Positions 17,150 to 25,065 of a DNA stretch of 64,000 nucleotides are shown here, one piece after another. Position numbers and translations under genes: made by a program. The stretch's first letter is position 1. Each line of letters starts with the position of its first letter. The notes beneath the pieces were generated by a model, which searched no databases, was not told the DNA's origin, and saw only the letters and a program-made list of their open reading frames with translations. Origin of the DNA: RPQJ01 sp963732415 (GTDB lineage: Bacteria; Pseudomonadota; Gammaproteobacteria; Steroidobacterales; Steroidobacteraceae); the NCBI GenBank assembly GCA_963732415.1, contig CAVSZK010000015.1:62001-126000 (forward strand). Direction: 5' to 3'.

Positions 17150-17605
17150 ATGAGCATCTGGTTCAAGCCTTTTACGCTGGACGAAATCCAGGGCTACTCG
17201 CGCGGCAGCATGGTCGAACACCTCGACCTGCGTTTCACGGAGATCGGGCCCGACTTCCTGCGCGGCACGCTGCCCGTGGATTCACGCACGATCCAGCCCT
17301 TCGGCCTGCTGCACGGCGGCGCCTCCGCTGCGCTGGCGGAGACCCTTGGCAGCGTTGCAGCGACCCACTGCGTGGACATGAACCGTTTCTACTGCGTCGG
17401 ACTCGAGATCAACTCGAACCACATCCGGTCGGCGCGCGCTGGGCTGGTAACGGGAACGGCTCGCCCGATCCACCTCGGGTCGCGTTCACAGGTCTGGGAA
17501 ATCCGCAGCGAGGACGACAAGCAGCGGCTGGTATGCATTTCGCGCCTGACGGTCATGGTGCTGGAAGGCGCGGCGCAGGCGATGGCCGGCGGAGCGCGCC
17601 CGTGA
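17150..17605 (+). CDS. PaaI-family hotdog-fold thioesterase
   Basis: 151 residues. The hotdog helix carries the PaaI/EntH signature: PFGLLHGGASAALAETLGS, with the HGG turn and the catalytic acid in ALAET. GLEINSNHIRSARAG and SRSQVWEIRSEDDKQRLVCISRLTVMV complete the fold. It hydrolyses an acyl- or aroyl-CoA thioester. It diverges from the acyl-CoA dehydrogenase gene with 169 bases between the starts, room for promoters in both directions. Its stop overlaps the GTG of the lipoprotein gene. Confidence 0.88.
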   Translation: MSIWFKPFTLDEIQGYSRGSMVEHLDLRFTEIGPDFLRGTLPVDSRTIQPFGLLHGGASAALAETLGSVAATHCVDMNRFYCVGLEINSNHIRSARAGLVTGTARPIHLGSRSQVWEIRSEDDKQRLVCISRLTVMVLEGAAQAMAGGARP

Positions 17606-17944
17606 CTACCCGGAATTTCGTCGCAGCCGCTGCAGCCGTGGCCAGCCTCGGAGCGCTCGCTGCCGGATGCGGCTACAAGGGCCCGCTGACACTGCCCGAG
17701 AAGACCGGCCCGGTGGTCATTCGACCGGCAGCGCCGGCCACGCCCCCGCAGGCCGCCCCGGCCAGTGCGTCGCCCGGTGCAGCGGCGAAGCGGCGCGCAG
17801 GACCCGATGGCCGCCCCGGTTTCGCCGGCGCCGCCCGCACCCGAGGACGACGACGCCAGGAAGCCGGCACCGGCCGCATCACCAGGGTCGGTGCCTGCGA
17901 CGCCGCCCGCATCGAAGCCCGAGGGATCGTCGACAGGTGGCTGA
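17602..17944 (+). CDS. lptM: LptM (YifL)-like lipoprotein, apparently frameshifted
   Basis: The GTG at 17602 overlaps the thioesterase stop (GTGA). The product starts with a lipoprotein signal peptide and lipobox, LGALAAGCGYKGPLTLPEK; GCGxKGPLxLP is the LptM/YifL mark. LptM helps mature the LptDE lipopolysaccharide translocon in the outer membrane. Past about 17785 this frame turns arginine-rich and runs 124 bases into polA, to a stop at 18060. The next frame instead gives a natural proline/alanine-rich acidic tail (SPAPPAPEDDDARKPAPAAS) with a stop at 17944, eight bases past the polA start. I therefore read a single-base insertion, or a sequencing error, near 17780-17800, and I give the end expected for the intact gene. 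Confidence 0.62.
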
Positions 17945-20726
17945 AACTCCCACGCTGGTGCTGGTGGACGGCTCCTCGTACCTGTACCGGGCCTTCCACG
18001 CGTTGCCGCCGCTCTCCAATTCGAAGGGCGAGCCGACCGGAGCAGTGCTCGGCGTGCTGAACATGCTGGCGAAGCTCGAGAAGGAGTACTCGCCGGCACT
18101 GGTCGGCGTGGTCTTCGACGCGCCCGGCCGAACGTTCCGCGACGAACTGTTCGCCGAGTACAAGGCGCAGCGTGCACCGATGCCTGACGACCTGCGCTCG
18201 CAGGTCGCGCCATTGATCGAGGCGGTGCAGGCTCTCGGCCTGCCGCTGCTGCGCATCGAGGGTGTAGAGGCCGACGACGTGATCGGTACGCTGGCGCGGC
18301 GTGCGGCCGGCGAAGGTATCGACGTAGTGATCTCCACCGGCGACAAGGACATGGCGCAGCTGGTCGATGGGCGCATCAGGCTGGTGAACACCATGACCGG
18401 CTCGTCGCTCGACCGGGAGGGTGTCAAGGTCAAGTTCGACGTGTACCCCGAGCAGATCGTGGACTACCTCGCACTGATGGGCGACGCCTCGGACAACATT
18501 CCGGGCGTACCGAAGGTGGGCCCGAAGACGGCCGCGAAGTGGCTGAACGAATACACGACGGCGGAAAACCTGCTCGCGCACCAGGACGATATCGCCGGCA
18601 AGGTGGGCGAGAGCCTGCGCGCCCACACCGACGATCTCGCGCTGTCGCGGAAGCTCGCCACGATCGACTGCGATCTCGATCTCCCGCTTTCGCATCGCGA
18701 CCTCGTGCGCGCGGCGCCGGACGTCGAGAAGCTGCGCGAGCTGTACTCGCGCCTCGAACTCAGGTCGCTGCTGAAGCAACTATCCGGCGGCCAGGCTGTC
18801 GGCGCGCCTGACTCGGAATTGTCTGCCGCGCGGGCGCATGCTGCGGCCGAGACTGGCGAGAGCCTGTCGCCGTACCGGCGCGCGACCGGAGAGGATGCCC
18901 ATCCGCCGACCGGTCCCGGCCGCCGCGAGTACGAGCTGATCCTCGACCAGGCGGCCTTCGAGCGCTGGATGCGGCAGCTCGAGGCGGCGGAACTGGTCGC
19001 ATTCGACACGGAGACTACTTCGCTTGACTACATGCAGGCGGAGATCGTCGGCGTCTCGTTCTGCGTGGAGCCCGGTCGCGCCGCTTATGTGCCACTCGCC
19101 CACACGAGCCCCGGTACGCCGGACCAGCTCGATCGCAGCGAGGTGCTCGGTCGACTGAAGCCCCTGCTCGAGGACCCCGAGCGCGCGAAGCTCGGCCACC
19201 ATCTCAAGTACGACGCCCACGTACTGCGCAACCACGGCATCGAGCTGCGGGGAATGAAGTACGACTCGATGCTCGAGTCATACGTGCTCGACAGCACCGC
19301 GACCCGGCACGACATGGACTCAGTGGCCCGGCACTACCTCGGCATCGAGACCATCAGCTACGAGGACGTCGCGGGCAAAGGCGCGAAGCAGCTGCCGTTC
19401 GCCGAAGTGCCGGTCGAGACCGCGGGTGAGTATTCCGCGGAGGATGCCGACGTCACGCTGCGGCTACACCAGGCGCTGTGGCCGCGAATTGAAGCGATTC
19501 CCTCGCTGCGCAGGGTCTACGAGGAGATCGAGCAGCCGCTGGTGCCGGTGCTGCTCGACATGGAACACACCGGCGTGCTGATCGACACCGCGATGCTCAA
19601 GCAGCAGAGCCACGAACTGTCGAAGAAGCTGCTCGAGCTCCAGGCCAGGGCTCACGCGGCAGCGGGAGGACCGTTCAACGTCGATTCGCCGAAGCAGTTG
19701 CAGGAAGTGCTGTTCGGCAAGCTCGGCCTGCCGGCGCGCCGCAAGACAGCGAAGGGCCAGCCTTCAACCGCGGAGGACGTGCTCGAGGAACTGGCCGACG
19801 AGTACGAACTTCCGCGCATCGTGCTCGACTACCGCGGCATGGCGAAGCTGCGCTCCACCTACACCGACAAGCTGCCGGGCCAGGTGGACCCGCGCACCGG
19901 GCGCGTGCACACCTCGTATCACCAGGCGGTCGCCGCGACCGGACGACTGTCCTCGACCGACCCGAACCTGCAGAACATTCCCATCCGCACGCCGGAGGGA
20001 CGCCGGATCCGGCAGGCGTTCGTGGCGCCGCCCGGCCATGTGCTGGTTGCCGCCGACTATTCGCAGATCGAGCTGCGAATCATGGCGCACCTCTCCGGCG
20101 ACGAGGGCCTGCTGAAGGCGTTCGCCGAGGACCGCGACATTCACCAGGCCACGGCCGCCGAGGTCTTCGGCGTCGCGGCAGACGAAGTCACGCCCGACCA
20201 GCGCCGCGCCGCCAAGGCCATCAACTTCGGCCTGATCTACGGCATGTCCGCATTCGGGCTCGCCCGCCAGCTCGGCATAGAGCGCGGGGCCGCGCAGCAG
20301 TACGTGGACCTCTATTTCCACCGCTACCCGGGCGTGAAGCGCTACATGGACGAGACCCGCGCGATCGCCCGCGAGCAGGGCTACGTTGAGACCGTCGCCG
20401 GCCGGCGCCTGTACCTGCGGGAGATCCGCTCGAAGAACCAGCAGCTCCGGCAGTACGCCGAGCGCAGCGCCATCAACGCGCCGATGCAGGGAACGGCCGC
20501 CGACATCATCAAGCGCGCGATGATCGACGTGCACGACTGGCTGCGGGGCGACCCGACGGCCCGGCTGGTGATGCAGGTGCACGACGAACTGGTACTCGAG
20601 GTCGCCCGGAATGACGTCGCTCGGGTGGAAAATGGCCTGCGCGAGCGCATGTCAGCGGCAGCGAACCTCAAGGTACCGCTGAAGGTCGAGGTCGGTCGCG
20701 GCTCGAACTGGGACGAAGCGCACTGA
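17937..20726 (+). CDS. polA: DNA polymerase I
   Basis: 929 residues from GTG 17937 (VAETPTLVLVDGSSYLYRAF); the frame is open further upstream but only the GTG gives the family N-terminus. Residues 1-300 are the 5'-3' exonuclease (VVISTGDKDMAQLVD, DASDNIPGVPKVGPKTA). About 330-530 is the proofreading domain with intact acidic residues (VAFDTETTSLDY, LKYDAHVL, YSAEDADVTLRLH). The polymerase follows with motif A (VAADYSQIELRIMAHLS), motif B (RRAAKAINFGLIYGMSAFGL) and motif C (MQVHDELVLEV). It removes RNA primers and fills gaps. Start overlaps the lipoprotein tail. Confidence 0.97.
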   Translation: MAETPTLVLVDGSSYLYRAFHALPPLSNSKGEPTGAVLGVLNMLAKLEKEYSPALVGVVFDAPGRTFRDELFAEYKAQRAPMPDDLRSQVAPLIEAVQALGLPLLRIEGVEADDVIGTLARRAAGEGIDVVISTGDKDMAQLVDGRIRLVNTMTGSSLDREGVKVKFDVYPEQIVDYLALMGDASDNIPGVPKVGPKTAAKWLNEYTTAENLLAHQDDIAGKVGESLRAHTDDLALSRKLATIDCDLDLPLSHRDLVRAAPDVEKLRELYSRLELRSLLKQLSGGQAVGAPDSELSAARAHAAAETGESLSPYRRATGEDAHPPTGPGRREYELILDQAAFERWMRQLEAAELVAFDTETTSLDYMQAEIVGVSFCVEPGRAAYVPLAHTSPGTPDQLDRSEVLGRLKPLLEDPERAKLGHHLKYDAHVLRNHGIELRGMKYDSMLESYVLDSTATRHDMDSVARHYLGIETISYEDVAGKGAKQLPFAEVPVETAGEYSAEDADVTLRLHQALWPRIEAIPSLRRVYEEIEQPLVPVLLDMEHTGVLIDTAMLKQQSHELSKKLLELQARAHAAAGGPFNVDSPKQLQEVLFGKLGLPARRKTAKGQPSTAEDVLEELADEYELPRIVLDYRGMAKLRSTYTDKLPGQVDPRTGRVHTSYHQAVAATGRLSSTDPNLQNIPIRTPEGRRIRQAFVAPPGHVLVAADYSQIELRIMAHLSGDEGLLKAFAEDRDIHQATAAEVFGVAADEVTPDQRRAAKAINFGLIYGMSAFGLARQLGIERGAAQQYVDLYFHRYPGVKRYMDETRAIAREQGYVETVAGRRLYLREIRSKNQQLRQYAERSAINAPMQGTAADIIKRAMIDVHDWLRGDPTARLVMQVHDELVLEVARNDVARVENGLRERMSAAANLKVPLKVEVGRGSNWDEAH

Positions 20727-20938
20727 GGCCAGGACCCGCTGCGGCCCCCGGGCCAAGCGGGCCAACTGGCCCGCTGCCGCGTCCGGCCCTGCGGCATTCG
20801 GCATGAGCATTTGCCCGACTTGCCTGCCGGGAGGGGCGGGGCCTAGCATCATCTGGTTCTGACAGGAATCGCGGCACGTCGTGGTGCGAGTCTGCGTCTC
20901 GATGCGTTGCCGCCCCAACGTTTCGGCAAGGGGGCTCT

Positions 20939-21625
20939 ATGAAACTCATGCATGCAGCCGTGGCAGCGATCGCCCTCGTGGCATCGCCGGCATATGCGGC
21001 AGACGATGGTTTCTATGCCGGCGCCGGCGTTGGTGTCGGCCAGGCGTCGATACCGAAGTCGAAGGCGACCGACTCGTTCATTTACGCGTTCGATTACCTT
21101 GGTCTTCCGCTCGAAACCTGGTCGGCCAGGACGGATGAGAGCGCCGTGATGTGGAGCGCTTTCGCCGGCTACCGGTTCATCAAGTACCTTGCGGTCGAGG
21201 CCGGATACCTCGACACCGGCACTGCGTCCTACAAAGGCACCGGCAGCACGCTGGTCTTCGACCCTGACATCAACGACTACGTGGCCGTTGCCGTGAACGG
21301 CAAGATCGACTGGCATGCGACAGGCTGGCCGGTGAGCGCACTGGGCATCTGGCCCATCGGCGACAGCTGGGAGGTCTTCGGCCGGGTCGGCGCCTTCATC
21401 GGCGACGTCAAGGCGGACCTTCGGGTTTCCAGCGACGGCGCCATTGGCAAGGACCACACCAGCGGGAACTCGACCGAGTTCCTCTACGGGGTGGGCGTGG
21501 ACGCCAGGTTCTCGACCAACTGGGCCGCCCGCTTCGAATGGCTGGCCATCCCGAGCCTGGGAAGCAGCGACACCGGCTCCGGGGACTGGAACGGACTCCA
21601 GTTCTCGCTGCTCTACCGGTTCTGA
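20939..21625 (+). CDS. OmpA-type beta-barrel outer-membrane protein, paralog 1
   Basis: 228 residues. Signal peptide 1-20 (cleavage after AYA). The mature part is an eight-strand barrel of the OmpA/OmpW-like type: DDGFYAGAGVGVGQ opens it, AGYRFIKYLAVEAGYLDTG and WPVSALGIWPIGDSWEVFGR lie in the middle, and it closes with FSLLYRF, ending in Phe as outer-membrane proteins do. Clearly a duplicate of the protein encoded at 21981-22679: GWPVSALGIWPI, VFGR and SLGSSDTGSGDWN recur there. It has no cysteine, unlike its partner. Function unknown; these small barrels are often abundant and stress-regulated. Confidence 0.8.
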   Translation: MKLMHAAVAAIALVASPAYAADDGFYAGAGVGVGQASIPKSKATDSFIYAFDYLGLPLETWSARTDESAVMWSAFAGYRFIKYLAVEAGYLDTGTASYKGTGSTLVFDPDINDYVAVAVNGKIDWHATGWPVSALGIWPIGDSWEVFGRVGAFIGDVKADLRVSSDGAIGKDHTSGNSTEFLYGVGVDARFSTNWAARFEWLAIPSLGSSDTGSGDWNGLQFSLLYRF

Positions 21626-21670
21626 GGGTAGTTCGCCGGCCATACTCACCGCGCGGCGGCGCGGATACGG

Positions 21671-21706
21671 GCCCACCCCCCTCGGAGGGTGGGCTCGTCG
21701 CTTTTG
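21671..21706 (+). terminator. Rho-independent terminator after OMP paralog 1
   Basis: An eight-base-pair stem GCCCACCC (21671-21678) / GGGTGGGC (21687-21694) with an eight-base loop lies 45 bases after the stop. The following run, TCGTCGCTTTT, is only moderately T-rich, so termination may be partial. Confidence 0.65.
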
Positions 21707-21980
21707 TAGTGTGCGACTCTCCGGCCGCTGTCACTGCGGTGATGGCCCCGAATGCACAGAACTTTCGAGGCGGTTGTCACAAATTTGTCGTTGTATTTTC
21801 ACAACCACGAAACTTTAATTGAACTAAGCTGTCTCTATTAGCCGGGAATAGTGCGGTAACCAGATTTTCCACGAGTTGCTTTTTTGCATTGCTGCGGTGT
21901 AGCATTTACCCACTGACCTGCTTAGGCGTCCCCCGCCGAAGCTGCAGAGACATCAGTCACCTACCTCAAGGACGTTACAA
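21707..21980 (+). promoter_or_regulatory. AT-rich promoter and leader region of OMP paralog 2
   Basis: This stretch is far richer in A and T than the rest of the window, as is usual in front of a strongly expressed porin-like gene. A plausible promoter is TTGCTT (21876-21881), an 18-base spacer and TAGCAT (21900-21905). It leaves a 5' leader of about 70 bases before ATG 21981, with a good ribosome site AAGGA at 21968-21972. Upstream, 21775-21835, is a run of T- and A-tracts that could bind a regulator or nucleoid protein. I see no gene in it. Confidence 0.5.
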
Positions 21981-22679
21981 ATGAAAACCAAGATTGCTCT
22001 TATTGCTGCGATGACGCTGGCCGCCGGCTCGGCCGTCGCGGCCGACAGTGGCTTCTACGTCGGCGCGGGCATCGGCTACGGCAAGATCAACGTCAACGAA
22101 AACAAGTTGACGAACAACATCAACGGTTTCGTGAACCCGTATTACGACGTCAGCAAGTCGAGCGTCAGCCAGGGCTCGGCGCCCTACAGCCTGACCGTCG
22201 GCTACAAGTGGATGAAGTACTTCGCCACCGAGATTTCCTACATCGACCTGGGCAACGCCAACTACCGCGCGACGCTGGACTGCGTTGCCCTGGAATGCGC
22301 TGGCGCGGCGACCGACACTGGCAGCGCCAAGGTTCAGTGGGATGCAAAGGGCTGGCCGGTGTCGGCGCTCGGCATCTGGCCCATCGACGACAGCTGGTCG
22401 GTGTTCGGTCGCCTCGGCGTGTTCATTGGTGACGTAAAGGCCACCGCGAAGCTCGTCGACTCCGCAAACGGCGATCTGCTCTGCGGACCGAACACCTGCG
22501 CCAGGGCCCACGCTTCCGACAGCTCGACGCAGTTCATCGGCGGCGTCGGCACGGACTACAACTTCATGGACACCTGGACCGCCCGCCTCGAGTGGCAGGC
22601 CATGCCCAGCCTCGGCAACGACGACACGGGTTCGGGCAACTGGAACAACATCCAGTTCTCGGTCCTCTACAACTTCTGA
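21981..22679 (+). CDS. OmpA-type beta-barrel outer-membrane protein, paralog 2
   Basis: 232 residues. Signal peptide 1-21 (cleavage after AVA). An eight-strand barrel like its neighbour: DSGFYVGAGIGYGKI, LTVGYKWMKYFATEISYIDLG, GWPVSALGIWPIDDSW and IQFSVLYNF with a terminal Phe. It differs by two inserted loops carrying two cysteines each (DCVALECAG near 95-105 and LLCGPNTCARA near 165-175), which could form disulphides in the exposed loops. dsbA lies 1.6 kb away. It has its own promoter and a very strong terminator, suggesting high expression. Ligand or role unknown. Confidence 0.82.
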   Translation: MKTKIALIAAMTLAAGSAVAADSGFYVGAGIGYGKINVNENKLTNNINGFVNPYYDVSKSSVSQGSAPYSLTVGYKWMKYFATEISYIDLGNANYRATLDCVALECAGAATDTGSAKVQWDAKGWPVSALGIWPIDDSWSVFGRLGVFIGDVKATAKLVDSANGDLLCGPNTCARAHASDSSTQFIGGVGTDYNFMDTWTARLEWQAMPSLGNDDTGSGNWNNIQFSVLYNF

Positions 22680-22720
22680 TCCGAGCTTGATTGCCGCGTC
22701 GCCCCGGGCGGCGTGACAGG

Positions 22721-22756
22721 ACGGGCCCACCCTTGCGGGTGGGCCCGTTTTTATTT
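22721..22756 (+). terminator. Strong Rho-independent terminator after OMP paralog 2
   Basis: A perfect 12-bp stem (22721-22732 with 22737-22748) with a four-base TTGC loop, followed by a T-rich run (TTTTATTTT). It lies 41 bases after the stop. It should end nearly all transcripts, so an RNA starting beyond it needs its own promoter. Confidence 0.93.
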
Positions 22757-22802
22757 TAAAAACAGTCAGTTGCGAGGCGAGATTTTTTGTTGCTCGGGCC
22801 GT

Positions 22803-22830
22803 GAACTTTGGCCATCCGGGCCGGTCTTTA
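22803..22830 (+). promoter_or_regulatory. Candidate sigma-E/AlgU-type promoter
   Basis: GAACTT at 22803-22808, a 16-base spacer, then TCTTTA at 22825-22830. The known consensus for AlgU/RpoE promoters is GAACTT-N16/17-TCTGA; the -35 here is exact and the -10 begins TCT. Start of transcription would be near 22836. No open reading frame with family features follows on this strand; a factor-independent terminator lies 115 bases on. Inference only; a chance match is possible. Confidence 0.55.
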
Positions 22831-22835
22831 TCCTT

Positions 22836-22958
22836 GAGCGACATTGTGACGCTCGGTGCCCCGCCTACCTCCCTGGGCGCTGCACCCGCCCGGTCAATCC
22901 CCCAATGCCGGGTCAACTTCCCCGGTTGGATCCGCTGGTCCAACCGGGGTTTCTTTTT
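22836..22958 (+). ncRNA. Candidate small regulatory RNA in the polA-engB interval (Spot 42/ErsA position)
   Basis: About 123 bases from the predicted start to the end of the T-run. Three hairpins can be drawn. The first is 22836-22854 (GAGCG/CGCTC). The second is 22889-22912 (CCCGG/CCGGG) with a loop holding CCCCC. The third is a textbook terminator: an 11-bp perfect stem 22920-22930/22939-22949 followed by TTTCTTTTT. Between the first two lies an unpaired C-rich stretch, CCTACCTCCCT (22864-22874), complementary to Shine-Dalgarno sequences. In E. coli (Spot 42) and Pseudomonas (ErsA) an sRNA lies between polA and engB, and here too the genes are polA (+), sRNA (+), engB (-). The 3' part overlaps the engB end in antisense. 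Not proven to be transcribed. Confidence 0.6.
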
Positions 22959-23562
22959 GTGCCCCCTGTGCCGCCGCCCGGCCGTCTAGCATGCGTTCGA
23001 GCGCTCGCCGCGCCTCGTCCACCCCGTCGCCACTGAGCGACGAGAAGAGCTGGACGCCGACGCCTTCACCCACCTCGCGGCGCACACCAGACAGTGCCTG
23101 TCGCGCCGCCCCACGGCCAAGCTTGTCGGCCTTGGTGAGCAGTATGTGCACCGGCACCTTCCTCGAAATCGCGAGTTCGAGCATGTCGCAATCGTTCTGC
23201 GTCAACGGGTGGCGCACGTCCATCACGACGATGGACCCAAGCAGCGACTTACGGCCCTGGAAATAACCGGACACCAGCTGGCCCCAGTGCCGGCGCATGT
23301 CGCCCGGCACGGCGGCGAACCCGTAGCCCGGCAGGTCCACCAGGCGGCGGCCGGGCTGGAGTTCGAAGAAGTTGATCAGGCGGGTCGCGCCCGGCGCCTT
23401 GCTGGTGCGCGCGAGGCCCTTGCGGCGAGTGATCGAATTGATGGCACTCGACTTGCCGGCGTTCGACCGCCCCGCGACCGAGACTTCCGCCCCGGTGTCG
23501 GGCGGAAACTGTCCCAGCTTGTCGGCGCTGGTGACGAACCTGACCAGGGGATACGTGGACAT
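22894..23562 (-). CDS. engB: Ribosome-assembly GTPase EngB (YihA/YsxC)
   Basis: 222 residues. TRAFAC GTPase with G1 GRSNAGKSS (about 31-39), switch I TSKAPGATRLINFF, G3 VDLPGYGFA and G4 LTKADKLGR. It acts in assembly of the large ribosomal subunit and is essential in many bacteria. The C-terminus runs some 25 residues past the conserved domain. This tail is encoded by the bases that form the terminator hairpin on the opposite strand, so it is probably not under protein-level constraint. It diverges from the cytochrome c4 gene with 79 bases between the starts. Confidence 0.95.
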   Translation of the reverse strand: MSTYPLVRFVTSADKLGQFPPDTGAEVSVAGRSNAGKSSAINSITRRKGLARTSKAPGATRLINFFELQPGRRLVDLPGYGFAAVPGDMRRHWGQLVSGYFQGRKSLLGSIVVMDVRHPLTQNDCDMLELAISRKVPVHILLTKADKLGRGAARQALSGVRREVGEGVGVQLFSSLSGDGVDEARRALERMLDGRAAAQGAQKETPVGPADPTGEVDPALGD

Positions 23563-23641
23563 GAGCAGAGCCGCTGCGGTGCGCCGGTGGGACCGTAGTG
23601 TACAATTTGCGGCTCGTTTGCCCCTGGTTCGGAGTGGTTAA

Positions 23642-24253
23642 ATGACCGCGAAACTCGTCGCCGCCCTCACGCTGGCGGTCACCCTGGTCTGGACGGTGCC
23701 CTCGTTTGCAGCGGGTACGAAGGAGGCCGGCCAGGCCAAGGCCGCAACCTGCAGCGCCTGCCACGGCATGGACGGCAACAGCGTCAATCCCGAGTGGCCC
23801 AACCTCGCCGGCCAGCACGAGACATACATCCTGAAGCAGTTGAATGCGTTCCACGGCGGCAAGCGGCAGAACCCGCTTATGTCGCCGATGGCGGCCATCC
23901 TGAGCGAACAGGACATGGCCGACCTCGCGGCGTACTTCTCGTCGCAGACGATTCGCGGCGGCGAGACCGACCCCTCGAAGCTCAAGCTCGGGCAACGCGT
24001 CTATCGCTCCGGCAACGTCGAGGGCAGGGTCATGGCCTGCGCCGGCTGCCACGGCCCGACCGGCCGCGGCAACGCGCCGGCCGCCTTCCCGTCGCTCCAG
24101 GGACAGCAGGCGACCTACGTGGCCATCCAGCTCCGGGCATACAAGGCCGGCACGCGTGACACCGATCCCAACCAGATGATGCGCGACATGGCGGCGGCAC
24201 TGTCGGACGAGGAAATCGACGCGGTGGCTTCCTATGTCCAGGGCCTGCGGTGA
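23642..24253 (+). CDS. Cytochrome c4, diheme, periplasmic
   Basis: 203 residues with a signal peptide (cleavage near SFA-AG, 20-24). Two heme-binding sites, CSACH (37-41) and CAGCH (133-137), sit in two similar halves. Each half has its downstream methionine ligand (NPLMSPMAAILSEQDMADLA; MMRDMAAALSDEEIDAVA), the typical c4 duplication. It passes electrons to terminal oxidases from the bc1 complex. The order engB, cc4, dsbA is as in Pseudomonas. A -10-like TACAAT lies at 23601-23606; no matching -35 is clear. Confidence 0.93.
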   Translation: MTAKLVAALTLAVTLVWTVPSFAAGTKEAGQAKAATCSACHGMDGNSVNPEWPNLAGQHETYILKQLNAFHGGKRQNPLMSPMAAILSEQDMADLAAYFSSQTIRGGETDPSKLKLGQRVYRSGNVEGRVMACAGCHGPTGRGNAPAAFPSLQGQQATYVAIQLRAYKAGTRDTDPNQMMRDMAAALSDEEIDAVASYVQGLR

Positions 24254-24285
24254 ACCAGCGGCGCCCTTCACTGTCTGAGCCAATC

Positions 24286-24930
24286 ATGAAAACCAACATC
24301 GCCCGTATCGCCCGGCCGCTGATTGCCGCCGGAATACTGCTGCTCGCCGCGCGCGGCGCCTCGGCCATCGAAATCACCGAAGGCCAGCAGTACAAGCTGC
24401 TGAAGCCCGCCCAGCTGACCGACGTCGCACCCGGCAAGGTGCAGGTCGTCGAGGTCTTCTGGTACGCGTGCTCCCACTGTTTCGCGATCGAGCCCAAGGT
24501 CGAGGCCTGGAACTCCAAGGGCAAGCCGGCCTACGTCGAGTCGGTGCAGATGCCGGCGACCTGGAACGAGCTGCTGAAAACCCATGCGCGCGTGTTCTAC
24601 ACGGCCGAGCTGCTGGGCAAGCTCAAGCAGCTGAACGGCGACATCTTTCGCGAGATAAACGTCAAGGGCAACCGCATGGACACGCCCGAGAAGATCGAGG
24701 CTTTCTTCGTGTCGCACGGCGTGTCGAAGGCCGATTTCCAGAAGGCGTTCTCGTCGTTCGCGGTCGAATCGAAGCTTCGCCAGGCGGAGGAAATGAACAA
24801 GCGCTACAAGATCACCGCCACGCCGACCTGGGTGGTCGGCGGGAAATACGTCACCGACGTCTCGATGGCCGGCTCCGAGGACGCGCTGTTCGAAGTGCTG
24901 AACGCGCTCGCTGCGAAGGCAAAGCAGTAA
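24286..24930 (+). CDS. dsbA: Thiol:disulphide interchange protein DsbA
   Basis: 214 residues from ATG 24286. Signal peptide ends near ASA (27). Thioredoxin fold with a helical insert. The active site is FWYACSHC (Cys62-Cys65), CSHC in place of the usual CPHC, and the cis-proline is in ITATPTWVVGGKYV. It introduces disulphides into exported proteins. The dipeptide between the cysteines sets the redox potential, so CSHC may make it a somewhat different oxidant. The cysteine-bearing barrel protein at 21981-22679 is an obvious possible client. Upstream in-frame start at 24250 would put 12 residues before the signal peptide. Confidence 0.93.
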   Translation: MKTNIARIARPLIAAGILLLAARGASAIEITEGQQYKLLKPAQLTDVAPGKVQVVEVFWYACSHCFAIEPKVEAWNSKGKPAYVESVQMPATWNELLKTHARVFYTAELLGKLKQLNGDIFREINVKGNRMDTPEKIEAFFVSHGVSKADFQKAFSSFAVESKLRQAEEMNKRYKITATPTWVVGGKYVTDVSMAGSEDALFEVLNALAAKAKQ

Positions 24931-24962
24931 TACCTGGCTCTCCTGGAAATACGCTGCCCGAA

Positions 24963-24993
24963 GGGCCGCCCGGCGTCGCCGCGCGGCCCTTTT
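24963..24993 (+). terminator. Rho-independent terminator after dsbA
   Basis: Stem GGGCCGC (24963-24969) with GCGGCCC (24983-24989) and a TTTTCGTTT run. It lies 32 bases past the dsbA stop. Confidence 0.8.
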
Positions 24994-25065
24994 CGTTTCG
25001 CGACCCGCCTGCCTCCCGCGACCCCGTTGTGCTAAAAGGGCGCGCTACCCGAAGGTTCCCGCCCG

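Noticed and set aside
14836..18060. Very long plus-strand open frame (1,074 codons) opposite ubiC and the acyl-CoA dehydrogenase
   Set aside because: It is the shadow of two well-supported minus-strand genes; its final part is only the lipoprotein frame discussed above.
20756..20775. Hairpin AGCGGGCC/GGCCCGCT after polA as a terminator
   Set aside because: The stem is good but no T-run follows on either strand, so termination cannot be supported.
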